Shown here piece after piece: positions 34,057-43,800 of a DNA stretch of 64,000 bases. The number at the start of each line of letters is the position of its first letter. Position 1 is the first letter of the stretch. This DNA comes from RGIG3178 sp963674495 (GTDB lineage Bacteria > Bacillota > Clostridia > Christensenellales > QAND01), in NCBI GenBank assembly GCA_963674495.2, contig CAXXLG010000002.1, positions 1 through 64,000 on the forward strand. Reading direction: 5' to 3'. A model generated the notes under the pieces. It saw only the letters and a program-made list of their open reading frames with translations, was not told the DNA's origin and did not search any database. Both the position numbers and the translations under genes were made by a program.

Positions 34057-35153
34057 ACGTCAAACTCCTTTTTCACAAGTTTTAATGCAGAGGCAATGGT
34101 CTGATCCATATCATAATACTTATATTCAGCCAGTCTTCCGCCAAACAAAATTCGTTTTTCAGTTTGTGCTAATTCATTATAGCGTTCATAAAGTCGTTGA
34201 TTCGCGTCGTTATTTATTGGGTAATACGGCTCGCACCTCTCCTTCCATTCCATTGGGTATTCCTTTGAAATATAGGTGACAGGTTGTTTGCCGAATTCAA
34301 AGTGTTTATGTTCGATTATACGCGTATACGGCGTTTCTCGATCTGTATAGTTCATCACGGCTACACCCTGAAAATTCTCGGTATCCATCTTTTCTATTTC
34401 AAATCGTAAACTGCGATAGGCAAGTTTGCCAAAGCAGTAATCGTAGAATGCGTCGATTGGACCGGTATAAATGATACGATCGGCCAATCCATCAAATTGT
34501 TTCCTGTCTTGGTTAAAATCGGTATTTAGTTTTATATCGCAACCATCAATCATCTTTTCTATTATACCTGTATAACCCCCGATAGGAATTCCCTGATACG
34601 GATCATTAAAATAATTGTTGTCATAAGTATAGCGTACAGGCAAGCGTTTAATGATGAACGCAGGAAGAGTACTGCATGCTCGGCCCCACTGCTTCTCGGT
34701 ATAGCCACGAATAAGCTTTTCATAGATATCACGTCCCACTAAAGATATCGCCTGCTCTTCAAGATTTCTTGGTACGGTTGCGATGGTGTTACGTTGCTGA
34801 TCGATTTTTTCTTTTACCTCTTTTGGTGTCGTAATACCCCACATCTTTGAAAACGTATTCATATTAAAAGGCAGATTGTAAATTTCACCTTTATAATTTG
34901 CGATAGGCGAGTTGATATAATGGTTAAATTTCGCAAACTGCCGTACGTAATCCCAAATTCTTTCATTGCTCGTATGGAAAATGTGCGCTCCGTATACATG
35001 GATACGGATGCCGTCACGGTCATCGCAATATACGTTGCCGCCGACGTGTCCTCGCTTTTCCAATATAAGACAGGACTTGCCCCTTGCCATTGCTTCCCGC
35101 GCAAATGTTGCTCCAAAGAGACCGCTACCTACGATAAGATAATTATACTTCAT
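34053..35153 (-). CDS. glf: UDP-galactopyranose mutase
   Basis: A 366-residue flavoenzyme converting UDP-galactopyranose to UDP-galactofuranose. The FAD-binding G-S-G-L-F-G-A-T-F-A (about 9-18), the second FAD segment E-K-R-G-H-V-G-G-N-V-Y, and active-site blocks Y-T-E-K-Q-W-G, R-Y-T-Y-D-N-N-Y-F-N-D-P-Y-Q-G-I-P and G-R-L-A-E-Y-K-Y-Y-D-M-D are all present. Length is normal. The start was set at MKYNYLIV with GTGAGGG upstream. It is the first gene of the minus-strand glycan operon and indicates that the polymer contains galactofuranose. Confidence 0.95.
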   Translation of the reverse strand: MKYNYLIVGSGLFGATFAREAMARGKSCLILEKRGHVGGNVYCDDRDGIRIHVYGAHIFHTSNERIWDYVRQFAKFNHYINSPIANYKGEIYNLPFNMNTFSKMWGITTPKEVKEKIDQQRNTIATVPRNLEEQAISLVGRDIYEKLIRGYTEKQWGRACSTLPAFIIKRLPVRYTYDNNYFNDPYQGIPIGGYTGIIEKMIDGCDIKLNTDFNQDRKQFDGLADRIIYTGPIDAFYDYCFGKLAYRSLRFEIEKMDTENFQGVAVMNYTDRETPYTRIIEHKHFEFGKQPVTYISKEYPMEWKERCEPYYPINNDANQRLYERYNELAQTEKRILFGGRLAEYKYYDMDQTIASALKLVKKEFDV

Positions 35154-35490
35154 AGTTCCCTCACCGTTCTTATTTGTTCTGTTTAATAACCCATTACTAG
35201 ATTCCTTAACGAACTTAATACTATCACTAAATGAAAATCCAATCAAATTACTTTTTTGGTTATCATAAAATAAATTTAATATCAGACATTTTCGACAATA
35301 TTATATATTAGTCTGCTTCTTTGGATCTTGCGATATCGTTCTTCTTTGTAGTATAATGCATAAGAACCACTATGTATATGTTAACTAATCACTATTATAA
35401 TACTTGCATTAATAAACAAGGATTCTATATAGATTACGAAATGTTGGATTGCGTATATTTTAGAATAGAATAAATGTAAGGGGTAACATT
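35154..35490. other. AT-rich divergent control region of the glycan locus
   Basis: This 337-base space separates the minus-strand glycan operon from the plus-strand lipoprotein gene and holds no gene. On the plus strand TTGCAT (35404-35409), a 16-base spacer and TATATA (35426-35431) make a plausible promoter for the lipoprotein gene. No equally clear promoter was found for glf, though several TA-rich boxes occur. Confidence 0.5.
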
Positions 35491-36498
35491 ATGAAACAAC
35501 ATACACTTTTTTTGGTTTTTTTACTGGTTGTCTTAATGTGCGTTTCTGCGTGCTCTTCGCCCGCACAAACTGCCGAGCCTACTATCGAACCGACGCCCAC
35601 CGCAACAGCGGCTATACGCTCCAAAACCAGTGGCCGAGTGCTGGAGACAGAAGTTGAATACAAGCCCATCGGCGTAATGATCGAAAACAGCTCAGCTGCA
35701 CGTCCGCAAACCGGTCTGCAAGCCGCCGACGTCGTGTACGAAGCGCCGGTGGAGGGCAGCATCACGCGTTTTTTATGTATATTCAACGACACACTGCCTG
35801 AAGTAGCAGGCCCCGTCCGTTCGGCCCGGGTTTATTACATGCGGCTACAGCAGGAGTGGGACTGCGCCTATGTGCATTTTGGTGGATCCGAATACGGCGT
35901 AGCAAACGTGAATGCCGAGGAAATCTCAAAGCATATTAATACACGTATCAACTTTATTAAAGGCAATTACAACGACTACTATTGGCGTTCTTCCAATCGT
36001 AGTGCACCACACAATGCGTATACCAACGTACAAAAGCTGCAACCCTTAATGGAACAGGAGGCCCAGGGCCGTACATTCCTGTTCGATGAAAACGTCTCCT
36101 ATAACGGGGAAGCCTTTTCACAGGTCACGCTTCCTTTTTATGGAAGCGAGGCTACGTACAAGTATGACGAGTCCCGCGACTTGCTCATTCGGTATCAGGG
36201 AAGCAAGGATTTTATGGACGCCGCCACGGATTCGCCCGTCACGGTACAGAACCTCATTGTTCATTTCGCGCATTTCCACCGCGACGGTTTACCCTCCGGG
36301 CTTAGGCTTTGCGACCTTGTGGGCACGGGCAAGGCTGAGTATTTTATAGGCGGTGTGCACATCGTGGGCACATGGGAGCGCACCAGCTTTGATTCTCCCA
36401 CCGTATACCTCGATGGCGACGGCAATGAAATCGTTCTGCGGCCCGGCAACACATGGATCGCCGTACACCCGGACAACGTGGACATCACGGTCGAATAA
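35491..36498 (+). CDS. DUF3048 (YerB-like) lipoprotein
   Basis: A 335-residue secreted protein. The signal peptide ends in the lipobox V-S-A-C, followed by a P-T-I-E-P-T-P-T linker and the two-part DUF3048 domain (P-I-G-V-M-I-E-N-S-S-A-A-R-P-Q-T-G-L-Q-A-A-D-V-V-Y-E, G-P-V-R-S-A-R, then the C-terminal W-I-A-V-H-P). YerB-type proteins are anchored outside the membrane and have no settled activity. A strong terminator follows. Its position next to an LCP ligase suggests a wall-polymer connection. Confidence 0.9.
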   Translation: MKQHTLFLVFLLVVLMCVSACSSPAQTAEPTIEPTPTATAAIRSKTSGRVLETEVEYKPIGVMIENSSAARPQTGLQAADVVYEAPVEGSITRFLCIFNDTLPEVAGPVRSARVYYMRLQQEWDCAYVHFGGSEYGVANVNAEEISKHINTRINFIKGNYNDYYWRSSNRSAPHNAYTNVQKLQPLMEQEAQGRTFLFDENVSYNGEAFSQVTLPFYGSEATYKYDESRDLLIRYQGSKDFMDAATDSPVTVQNLIVHFAHFHRDGLPSGLRLCDLVGTGKAEYFIGGVHIVGTWERTSFDSPTVYLDGDGNEIVLRPGNTWIAVHPDNVDITVE

Positions 36499-36507
36499 CC
36501 ATAAACA

Positions 36508-36548
36508 CAAAAGGCGCTCCGAAACAGGATGGAGCGCCTTTTGTTTGT
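36508..36548 (+). terminator. Rho-independent terminator after the DUF3048 gene
   Basis: AAAGGCGCTCC pairs with GGAGCGCCTTT around about 10 bases, followed by TGTTTGTTG. Confidence 0.82.
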
Positions 36549-36722
36549 TGTATACCGAAATACACGATGCCTATGAAATCATGTAGCTGTTTTGCTGAAT
36601 TTGGCATGACTGGGATCCAAATCACACGTTGTAACGAAACATCTCGATCATAGGAATCGTATTCCATCATAAATCAATGCGTATACCATATAAATTTTAC
36701 ATATGAATTGTCAAGTATGGCA

Positions 36723-36751
36723 TTGACATAATTCCATTCCTGTAATAGACT
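36723..36751 (+). promoter_or_regulatory. Promoter of the LCP-phosphoglycosyltransferase pair
   Basis: A consensus -35 TTGACA (36723-36728), a 17-base spacer and TAGACT (36746-36751), about 50 bases before the LCP start codon. The remainder of 36549-36803 shows no gene. Confidence 0.55.
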
Positions 36752-36803
36752 TTTAATAAATATACGGTCAAGCAAGACGACCTACAAATGAGGAATTTGC
36801 GCT

Positions 36804-37859
36804 ATGTCAAGGGCACCGCGAAACAGCCATGCTACAAAGAAGCGTCCCAAACGTTCAAAACGGCGCACGGCAATCATCGTTGTTGCCTGCTCGTTTTGTT
36901 TTCTTATCCTGATCGGCGCAGGATTTTTTATGTACTTTCTGTCCCGCATTAACTATACGCCGTTGGGTGAATTCGAACTGTCCGAAACCATCCCGCCCGA
37001 CGAGGTGGATCCCAGTGCCGATCCTTCGTATGTCGAGGAGCTCGACCCAGATGCGATGCGCTATGCGGCGGGAAACATCCTCTTCGACAACGACATACAA
37101 AATATACTGTTGATCGGCAGCGATTCGCGCGGCGGATCGGGCTACGGCAGGTCGGACACCATGATGCTGCTGTCCATCGACAAGAAGAGCAACCGACTGA
37201 TCATGACCTCTTTTTTGCGCGACATGTATGTTAAAATAGAGGGGGTTAAGGATAACCGCATCAACGTCTCGTATGGCTACGGCGGACCGAAACTGTTGAT
37301 TGAAACGATCGAAAACAACTTCCGCATCCGCATCGATAATTACGTTCGTGTGGATTTTGAAAGCTTCGTGGATGTTATCGACGCCATCGGCGGGATCAAC
37401 ATTGACATGACCAGTAAGGAAGCTAGGGAGTTGAACAACAACCCGGGGAGATATGCCGGAGGAGGCACCCTTAAAAAAGTAAATGAAGGCACAAACAATT
37501 TGGATGGCGCAACGGCCCTTGCCTATGCGCGCATACGCCACATCGACAGCGATTTTGGCCGCACACAACGCCAGCGAACCGTTATGGTTGCCATGGTCAC
37601 CAAGTTGAAAAGCTCCAGCGTATCCACCATATTGGGCATTGCGGACGAGTTTTTGCCGCAGATACAAACGGATTTGACCTCTACGGAGATCACCGGCCTG
37701 ATCTGGGATTCGGGCGTACTGATGAATTACCCAATCGAGCAATGCACCATACCAGCCAAGGGAACGTACTCGAATAAAAAGATTCGTGGTATGGCGGTAT
37801 TACTGCCGGACATCGAGGAAAACAAAAAAGTTTTATGGGCATTACTATACAACAAGTGA
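36804..37859 (+). CDS. LytR-CpsA-Psr (LCP) family glycopolymer ligase
   Basis: A 351-residue protein with a basic cytosolic tail, one membrane helix (about 23-47) and an extracellular LCP domain (about 95-290). The marks of the family are I-G-S-D-S-R, G-R-S-D-T-M-M-L-L-S-I-D, S-F-L-R-D-M-Y-V, R-I-N-V-S-Y-G-Y-G-G and A-R-I-R-H-I-D-S-D-F-G-R-T-Q-R-Q-R. LCP enzymes move lipid-linked glycans onto peptidoglycan. It is followed 42 bases later by the initiating transferase, so it probably anchors the polymer built by this locus. GAGGAA lies 9 bases before the ATG. Confidence 0.93.
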   Translation: MSRAPRNSHATKKRPKRSKRRTAIIVVACSFCFLILIGAGFFMYFLSRINYTPLGEFELSETIPPDEVDPSADPSYVEELDPDAMRYAAGNILFDNDIQNILLIGSDSRGGSGYGRSDTMMLLSIDKKSNRLIMTSFLRDMYVKIEGVKDNRINVSYGYGGPKLLIETIENNFRIRIDNYVRVDFESFVDVIDAIGGINIDMTSKEARELNNNPGRYAGGGTLKKVNEGTNNLDGATALAYARIRHIDSDFGRTQRQRTVMVAMVTKLKSSSVSTILGIADEFLPQIQTDLTSTEITGLIWDSGVLMNYPIEQCTIPAKGTYSNKKIRGMAVLLPDIEENKKVLWALLYNK

Positions 37860-37901
37860 TAAACGCAATAGACCAACGAGGACTGAAAGAGGGGTAGTTC
37901 T

Positions 37902-38690
37902 ATGCAAAAGAGTACGGCAAAACGCGGTGCATGGACGCTGGACGGCGAACCTGTTGAAAGGTCCGCCCATTCACATACCCCAACCCTTACGCAGCGAATG
38001 TATCAGCCTGTTAAACGATTGTTGGACATGCTGTTAGCCACCACTATGCTTATCGTGCTCTCCCCCGTGTTTCTCGTCGTCGCCGTTTTAATCCGGCGCG
38101 ATAGGCTCGGTTCGGTGATCTTTCGCCAGCAGCGCGTGGGAAAAAACGGCAAGCTCTTTTGCATCTACAAATTCCGTACCATGAAGGATAGCGCGCCGGA
38201 CAATATGGCAACCTCCGAATTGAAAGACACCGATCGCTACATCACGAAATTAGGCAAATTGCTGCGCAACACCAGCCTCGACGAAACGCCGCAGTTTTTC
38301 AACGTTCTCAAAGGGGATATGTCCCTCATCGGTCCTAGACCGCTTGTTCCCAGCGAAAGCGAAACGCATACCATGCGCCGCCGCAAAGGCGTATACGCCG
38401 TACGCCCCGGCCTGACCGGCCTTGCACAGATCAACGGGCGCGATCTGGTCACCCCGCTTGAAAAAGTCGGCTATGACGCACAGTACTTGTATACATACGG
38501 GCCCGTCACCGATCTTAAAATATTCTTCCGATCTTTTTTAATCGTTCTGTCCCGCCGTGGAATCTTGGACGGTCGCAAGGTCAATCAGAAGCCTGTCGTG
38601 CAAAACGTTGCTACCTTAAGGCCACAGCAAGCGCCAGAGGATGTCATCGGAGAACCGCTGTACGTCTACGATAGAACCGGATCATCGTAA
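37902..38690 (+). CDS. Initiating polyprenyl-phosphate sugar-1-phosphate transferase
   Basis: A 262-residue bacterial sugar transferase (monotopic phosphoglycosyl transferase). It has one hydrophobic re-entrant segment (about 41-65), then F-R-Q-Q-R-V-G-K-N-G-K-L-F-C-I-Y-K-F-R-T-M, S-L-D-E-T-P-Q-F-F-N-V-L-K-G-D-M-S-L-I-G-P-R-P and V-R-P-G-L-T-G-L-A-Q-I-N-G-R. It starts the repeat unit by placing the first sugar phosphate on undecaprenyl phosphate. Its C-terminal 40 residues are an unusual hydrophilic extension. GAGGGG precedes the start. Confidence 0.92.
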   Translation: MQKSTAKRGAWTLDGEPVERSAHSHTPTLTQRMYQPVKRLLDMLLATTMLIVLSPVFLVVAVLIRRDRLGSVIFRQQRVGKNGKLFCIYKFRTMKDSAPDNMATSELKDTDRYITKLGKLLRNTSLDETPQFFNVLKGDMSLIGPRPLVPSESETHTMRRRKGVYAVRPGLTGLAQINGRDLVTPLEKVGYDAQYLYTYGPVTDLKIFFRSFLIVLSRRGILDGRKVNQKPVVQNVATLRPQQAPEDVIGEPLYVYDRTGSS

Positions 38691-38747
38691 ATTACACATG
38701 CTTTAAACGGGCAGCGTAAACTGCGCGTCCCAATCAACCATACCGGT

Positions 38748-38777
38748 CGGAGACATCGCACGATGTCTCTTTTTTTG
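38748..38777 (+). terminator. Rho-independent terminator after the initiating transferase
   Basis: GAGACATCG pairs perfectly with CGATGTCTC across two bases plus closing pairs and is followed by seven T. Confidence 0.85.
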
Positions 38778-38901
38778 CCTTTTTGGCTCCGTCCATCAGC
38801 TTCGAGCGTATCGATTTTCAAATCCCTTCACGCGCATGCTCCAACACGGGCATCCAGCATGGGACAGAATTTCGCGCAAGGCGGTATGCCTCAAGCAAAT
38901 C

Positions 38902-38940
38902 AATAAAAAAGAAGGGCTGCGCAGTTGCTCAGCCCTTCCC
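38902..38940 (-). terminator. Rho-independent terminator of the hydCBA operon
   Basis: On the minus strand GAAGGGCTG pairs with CAGCCCTTC around 10 bases and is followed by six T, about 65 bases after the hydA stop. The 38778-38901 space holds no gene. Confidence 0.85.
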
Positions 38941-39004
38941 CGTTTCGCTTTCAACACCACATCCCAAACATTGTCAAAGCAGTGTGTGCGCCGTTTGTTA
39001 TACC

Positions 39005-40816
39005 CTACTTGGTCTGTTCCGTTATATCGAACCGCTCGTCCGTCAATTCGTTGAACAACCCACGCTTGACGTAATGCGTGTGCAATAGCTCATGGGATTT
39101 GTGTCCGTTGGGATGTCCGAGGTAATCCTCGTACAGCGCCGCAATGTACGGATTCTCGTGCGATTTACGAAGCTTCTTGCTCTCGTCCTCGTTGTAAAGT
39201 CCGCTTAGCCGCTTGCTGCGTACATCCGGATCGTCCGATCGCGGTTGCCCGCCGCCCATGATGCAGCCGCCCGGGCAACCCATCACTTCAATGAAGTGGT
39301 AGGGGGACTCTCCCTTTGCAATCTGCTCCATCAGCTGGTTCGCGCCCTTGAGGCCGCTGGTAACCGCCACGCGCACGGTAACGCCGTCGAGGAACTTGTA
39401 ATCGGGCAGCGGGTTCTCAATGGTGATTGCCGCTTCTTTGACCATATCCAACCCGACAATGGGGGTTACATGCAGCCCGTCAAAGGGCAGCTCACGTCCC
39501 GTTACCAGCTCGTATACCGTCCGAAGCGCCGCTTCCATCACACCGCCGGTCAGACCGAAGATATCCGCCGCGCCGGTGGACATGCCAAGCGGGTTGTCGA
39601 ACTCCTCGTCTTCAAGGTTCACAAAATCAATGCCCATTTGCTTGATCATAGCCGCGAGTTCGCGGGTTGTCAGCACCGCATCGACGTCCTTGTTGCCGTC
39701 GACTTGCATCTCAGGCCGCTCAATCTCGAACTTCTTGGCGGTACACGGCATGATGGACACAACATAGATGTCCTTGGGATCCACACCGATCTTTTCCGCG
39801 TAAAAGGACTTGGCCAGCGCACCCAGCATGGTATGCGGGGATTTGCAGGTGGACAGATGATCCAATTCTTCCGGATACGTATGCTCGATGTACTTGATCC
39901 AGCCGGGGCTGCAGCTTGTAATCATAGGCAACGTGGCTTCCTTGCCGGACAGCGCGTTTGAAACACGCGTTAAGAACTCGGTTCCCTCTTCCATGATGGT
40001 CAGGTCTGCTGTGAAGTTGGTATCGAACACATCGTCGAAACCAATCTGCTTCAGCGCTGCCGCCAGCTTGCCTGTCACGCGCGAACCTGACGGAAGTCCG
40101 AACTCCTCGCCGATGGCAACGCGGATAGCGGGCGCAGTCTGCACGACGACACGCTTGCTTTCGTCGCTGATGGCGCCCCAGACCTTTTCAATGGCGTCCG
40201 TTTCACGCAGTGCGCCAACCGGGCACACAACGGTGCACTGGCCACAGAACGTGCAGTTCACGTTGCCCAGCGCAAGACCCATCGCAGGGCTGATCACGGT
40301 TTTGAACCCACGGTTCTGGGCGTTGATGGCACCCACGCCCTGGATCTCATTGCACGCGGTTACGCAACGTCTGCACAAGATGCACTTGGAGATGTCCCGT
40401 GTGATGGACACCGACGCATCGATGGGATATTCGGCACGCTTGCCTTCAAAGCGCGTGCCATCCACACCCAGCATATTGCCCAATTCCTGCAGTTCGCAGT
40501 TCTGATTGCGTTTGCAGCTGAGGCAATCCTTGGGATGGTTGGATAAAATCAGTTCGTACAGCACCTTGCGCGCGCGGCGCACCCGTGCCGTATTGGTGTG
40601 GATGACCATACCTTCACTGACCTTGGTCATACACGAGGGCAACAGCGTACGCGCACCCTCGACCTCCACCACGCAGATGCGGCATGACCCGAACTGATGC
40701 ACACCCGAAAGGTAGCACAGGCTGGGGATTTTGATACCGTTCTGTTTGGCCGCCTCAATGATGGTCAGCCCGTCTTCAACACTCAATTTCTTTCCGTTTA
40801 TCGTAATGTTTGTCAT
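39005..40816 (-). CDS. hydA: [FeFe]-hydrogenase catalytic subunit HydA
   Basis: A 603-residue cytosolic hydrogenase of the multimeric bifurcating type. From the N-terminus it has a [2Fe-2S] domain (S-L-C-Y-L-S-G-V...C-R-I-C), a Cys/His [4Fe-4S] site (H-P-K-D-C-L-S-C), two ferredoxin-type clusters (C-I-L-C-R-R-C...C and C-T-F-C-G-Q-C...C-P-V) and the H-cluster domain with its three signatures T-S-C-S-P-G-W, M-P-C-T-A-K-K-F-E and M-G-C-P-G-G-C-I-M-G-G-G-Q-P. Start: a GTG three codons earlier lies only two bases after AGGAGGT, so ATG at 40816 was chosen. It is the last gene of hydCBA. Confidence 0.95.
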   Translation of the reverse strand: MTNITINGKKLSVEDGLTIIEAAKQNGIKIPSLCYLSGVHQFGSCRICVVEVEGARTLLPSCMTKVSEGMVIHTNTARVRRARKVLYELILSNHPKDCLSCKRNQNCELQELGNMLGVDGTRFEGKRAEYPIDASVSITRDISKCILCRRCVTACNEIQGVGAINAQNRGFKTVISPAMGLALGNVNCTFCGQCTVVCPVGALRETDAIEKVWGAISDESKRVVVQTAPAIRVAIGEEFGLPSGSRVTGKLAAALKQIGFDDVFDTNFTADLTIMEEGTEFLTRVSNALSGKEATLPMITSCSPGWIKYIEHTYPEELDHLSTCKSPHTMLGALAKSFYAEKIGVDPKDIYVVSIMPCTAKKFEIERPEMQVDGNKDVDAVLTTRELAAMIKQMGIDFVNLEDEEFDNPLGMSTGAADIFGLTGGVMEAALRTVYELVTGRELPFDGLHVTPIVGLDMVKEAAITIENPLPDYKFLDGVTVRVAVTSGLKGANQLMEQIAKGESPYHFIEVMGCPGGCIMGGGQPRSDDPDVRSKRLSGLYNEDESKKLRKSHENPYIAALYEDYLGHPNGHKSHELLHTHYVKRGLFNELTDERFDITEQTK

Positions 40817-40825
40817 GTGAATCAC

Positions 40826-43800
40826 CTACCTCCTGTCGCAGTGCAGGCAGCGCATTGCCTCTGCCATGGCCCGAAGCTTATGGTATCCAAGTACCACTTC
40901 ATCGAAGTTCTCTTTGCGCGTTTGAGGATCCATTTCCTCAACTTTAAAGCGCTCGAGTTCTGCTATCTCGTCCTCGTTGTACATGTCGGGAATCTCAATG
41001 GGCGCGCCCTTGTTCAGCTTGCCCTCACCGCCCAAGTACTTGTCTATTTCCACGGCCGTATGCTTGCCGTCCGCGATGGCGGCAATGGCAGTGTCTGGTC
41101 CATTGGCCACATCGCCGCCGGCAAAGATGCCTTTGGCGGTAGTCATCATCGTCTCGCGATCGATCACGAACGTGCCCCACGGCGTCAGACCAATCTCGGT
41201 CTCCTTGATAAAGGGCAAATCCGAGTACTGGCTGACGGCAGGGATGGCGGTATCTACATCAATGTAGAAGAACTCACCATCCACAGGCACCGGCTTACGC
41301 CGCCCGTTCTTGTCAAACTCGCCGAGTTTCATCTTCTGGCACTCGATCTTGGTGAGCTTGCCATCCTCGCCCACAAAGCGGACGGGATTGACCAGATCCA
41401 TCAATTCAATGCCTTCCTCTAGCGCGCCACGGATCTCGGTTTCGTTGGCGGGCATGGCGTCCCTGTCGCGCCGATAGAGGATCATGACCTTCTTGGCACC
41501 CAGCCGTATCGCGGTACGCGCCGAGTCGATGGCGGTGTTGCCACCGCCGATGACGGCCACGGTCTTGTTGAAGGTATACGGCTTCTTGGCTCTTGCCTTG
41601 AGGAAGGTCAATCCGTGTATAACCCCTTTTAGCTTCTCGCCCGAGATATGGACCAACTCGGGGTACTGCGTGCCCGTTGCGATGTAGATCGCGTCATAGG
41701 CCATTTGCAGCGTATCAAAGTCGATGTCCTTGCCCACTTCGGTGTTGAGACGGAGGTTGACACCGGCCTGCACGATCAGATCAATCTCATGCTGCAACAC
41801 ATCCTTGGGTAACCTGTAATCTGGAATGCCGGACTGCAGCACACCGCCCGCCATGGGTGCGGATTCGTATACGTCCACGTCATAGCCGATCTTGACGAGA
41901 TAATAGCCGCAGGTCAGTCCGGACACGCCCGCGCCGATGATGGCCACGCGCCGTCCGTTCTTGGGAAACACCACGTCTTGGTTGAATGGCTTCTCATTCT
42001 TATATGCATAATCCGCCACAAACCGTTTCAAGTCGCAAATAGCAAGAGGATCGTCCAGTGTGCCACGTCGGCAGGCGGCCTCGCACGGATGCGTGCAGAT
42101 TCGTCCGCAAACCGCGGGGAACGGGTTCTCCTGCCGTATCAGGTTGTATGCATCCACAAACCTTCCGGCCGCGATCAGGTTCATATAGCCGGGGACGTTG
42201 ATGTTGGCGGGACATGCATTCTCGCAGGGGGAGAGGAACAGATCCGAGCAAACGCCCGCACGACAGTATTTGTGTTTGATGTGCTCTTCGTATTCTTCGC
42301 GGAAGTACCGGATGGTGGAAAGCACGGGGTTGGGTGCCGTCTGTCCCAGGCCGCACATGGCGGTATCCTGGATGACATGTCCGAGCTCTTCAAGCAGCTC
42401 GATGTCGCCCTCTTTGCCCTCACCTTTTGTAATCCGCTCGAGAATCTCCAGCATGCGCGTCGTGCCGGTGCGGCAGGCGCTGCACTTTCCACAGGACTCG
42501 TCACGGATGAAATCCATGAAGAAGCGGGCGGTATCCACCATGCACGCGTTTTCATTCATGGTAATCAATCCGCCGGAGCCCATGATGGCGCCGAACTGCT
42601 TGAGGGATTCATAATCGGTGGGCGTGTTGAGGTTTTCCTTTGTGATACATCCGCCGGAAGGACCTCCAATCTGCGCGGCCTTGAAACCCTTGTTGTTCTG
42701 TATGCCACCGCCAATATTGAACAATATGTCGCCCAGCGGCATGCCCATGGGCACTTCCACGATGCCGGTGTTGACAACGTCGCCCGCCAGCGCAAATACC
42801 TTGGTGCCCTTACTCTTCTCGGTACCAAAGCCGGCGTACCAGTCGCCGCCTTTTAATAAAATCTCGGGAATATTTGCAAGTGTTTCCACGTTGTTGATGA
42901 TGGTGGGTTCGCCAAACAGTCCGGCTTGGAACGGGAACGGCGGCTTCTGCCGCGGCTCACCGCGCTCGCCTTCCACCGACGCCATCAGCGCCGTTTCCTC
43001 GCCGCAAACGAACGCGCCCGCGCCCATTCTAATTTCAAGATTAAAGGTAAAATCACTGCCGAACAACTTGCCGCCCAACAGGCCGCGCGCCTTGGCGTCC
43101 TCGATGGCCTTGCTCAGCCGTTCCACCGCGATGGGATACTCGGCTCTGACATATACATAGCCCATGCTGGCGCCTATGGCGTATCCGCCCAGCATCATAC
43201 CTTCGATGACGGTATGCGGATCGCCCTCGAGTATGCTGCGATCCATGAACGCGCCCGGATCACCCTCGTCAGCGTTACACACGATGAATTTGCGATCACT
43301 CTTCGCGTCAAGCCCAGCTTGCCATTTGATGCCGGTGGGGAAACCCGCGCCGCCGCGCCCACGAAGACCTGATTTCTTGATCTCATCCACGACATCCTGC
43401 GGGCTCTTGTCACCAAGTACCTTTGCGATGGCCATGTATCCGTCGCGGCTGATGTACGCTTCGATGTCGTCGTAGTCGATAATGCCACAATTGCGAAGAA
43501 CGATCTTGACCTGATCCTTAAAGAATCCTATGTCGTCCATCTTGGGCACATGTTTTTTGACCGAATGATCGTAAAACGTATGCTCTTCCAAAATCTTTCC
43601 GTCCACGATGTGGCTTTTGACGATCTCTTTGGCGGTTTCGGGCGTGAGACTTACGTAAAAGGTCCGCTCGGGCAAAATCAGCATGACCGGGCCCACCGCA
43701 CATGTCCCCATGCAACCGGTTTCGTGAACGATTACGTCGTCCTGCTTGCCGACGGCCTCCAGTTGTTCTTTCACAGCGGCAATAACGGCCGCATTGTTGG

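Noticed and set aside
36855..37742. 295-codon antisense frame inside the LCP gene
   Set aside because: It is a shadow of the plus-strand gene. It has no ribosome binding site, and its composition follows the opposite frame.
41978..42856. 292-codon plus-strand frame inside hydB
   Set aside because: It is antisense to the conserved diaphorase domain and only reflects codon bias of hydB.
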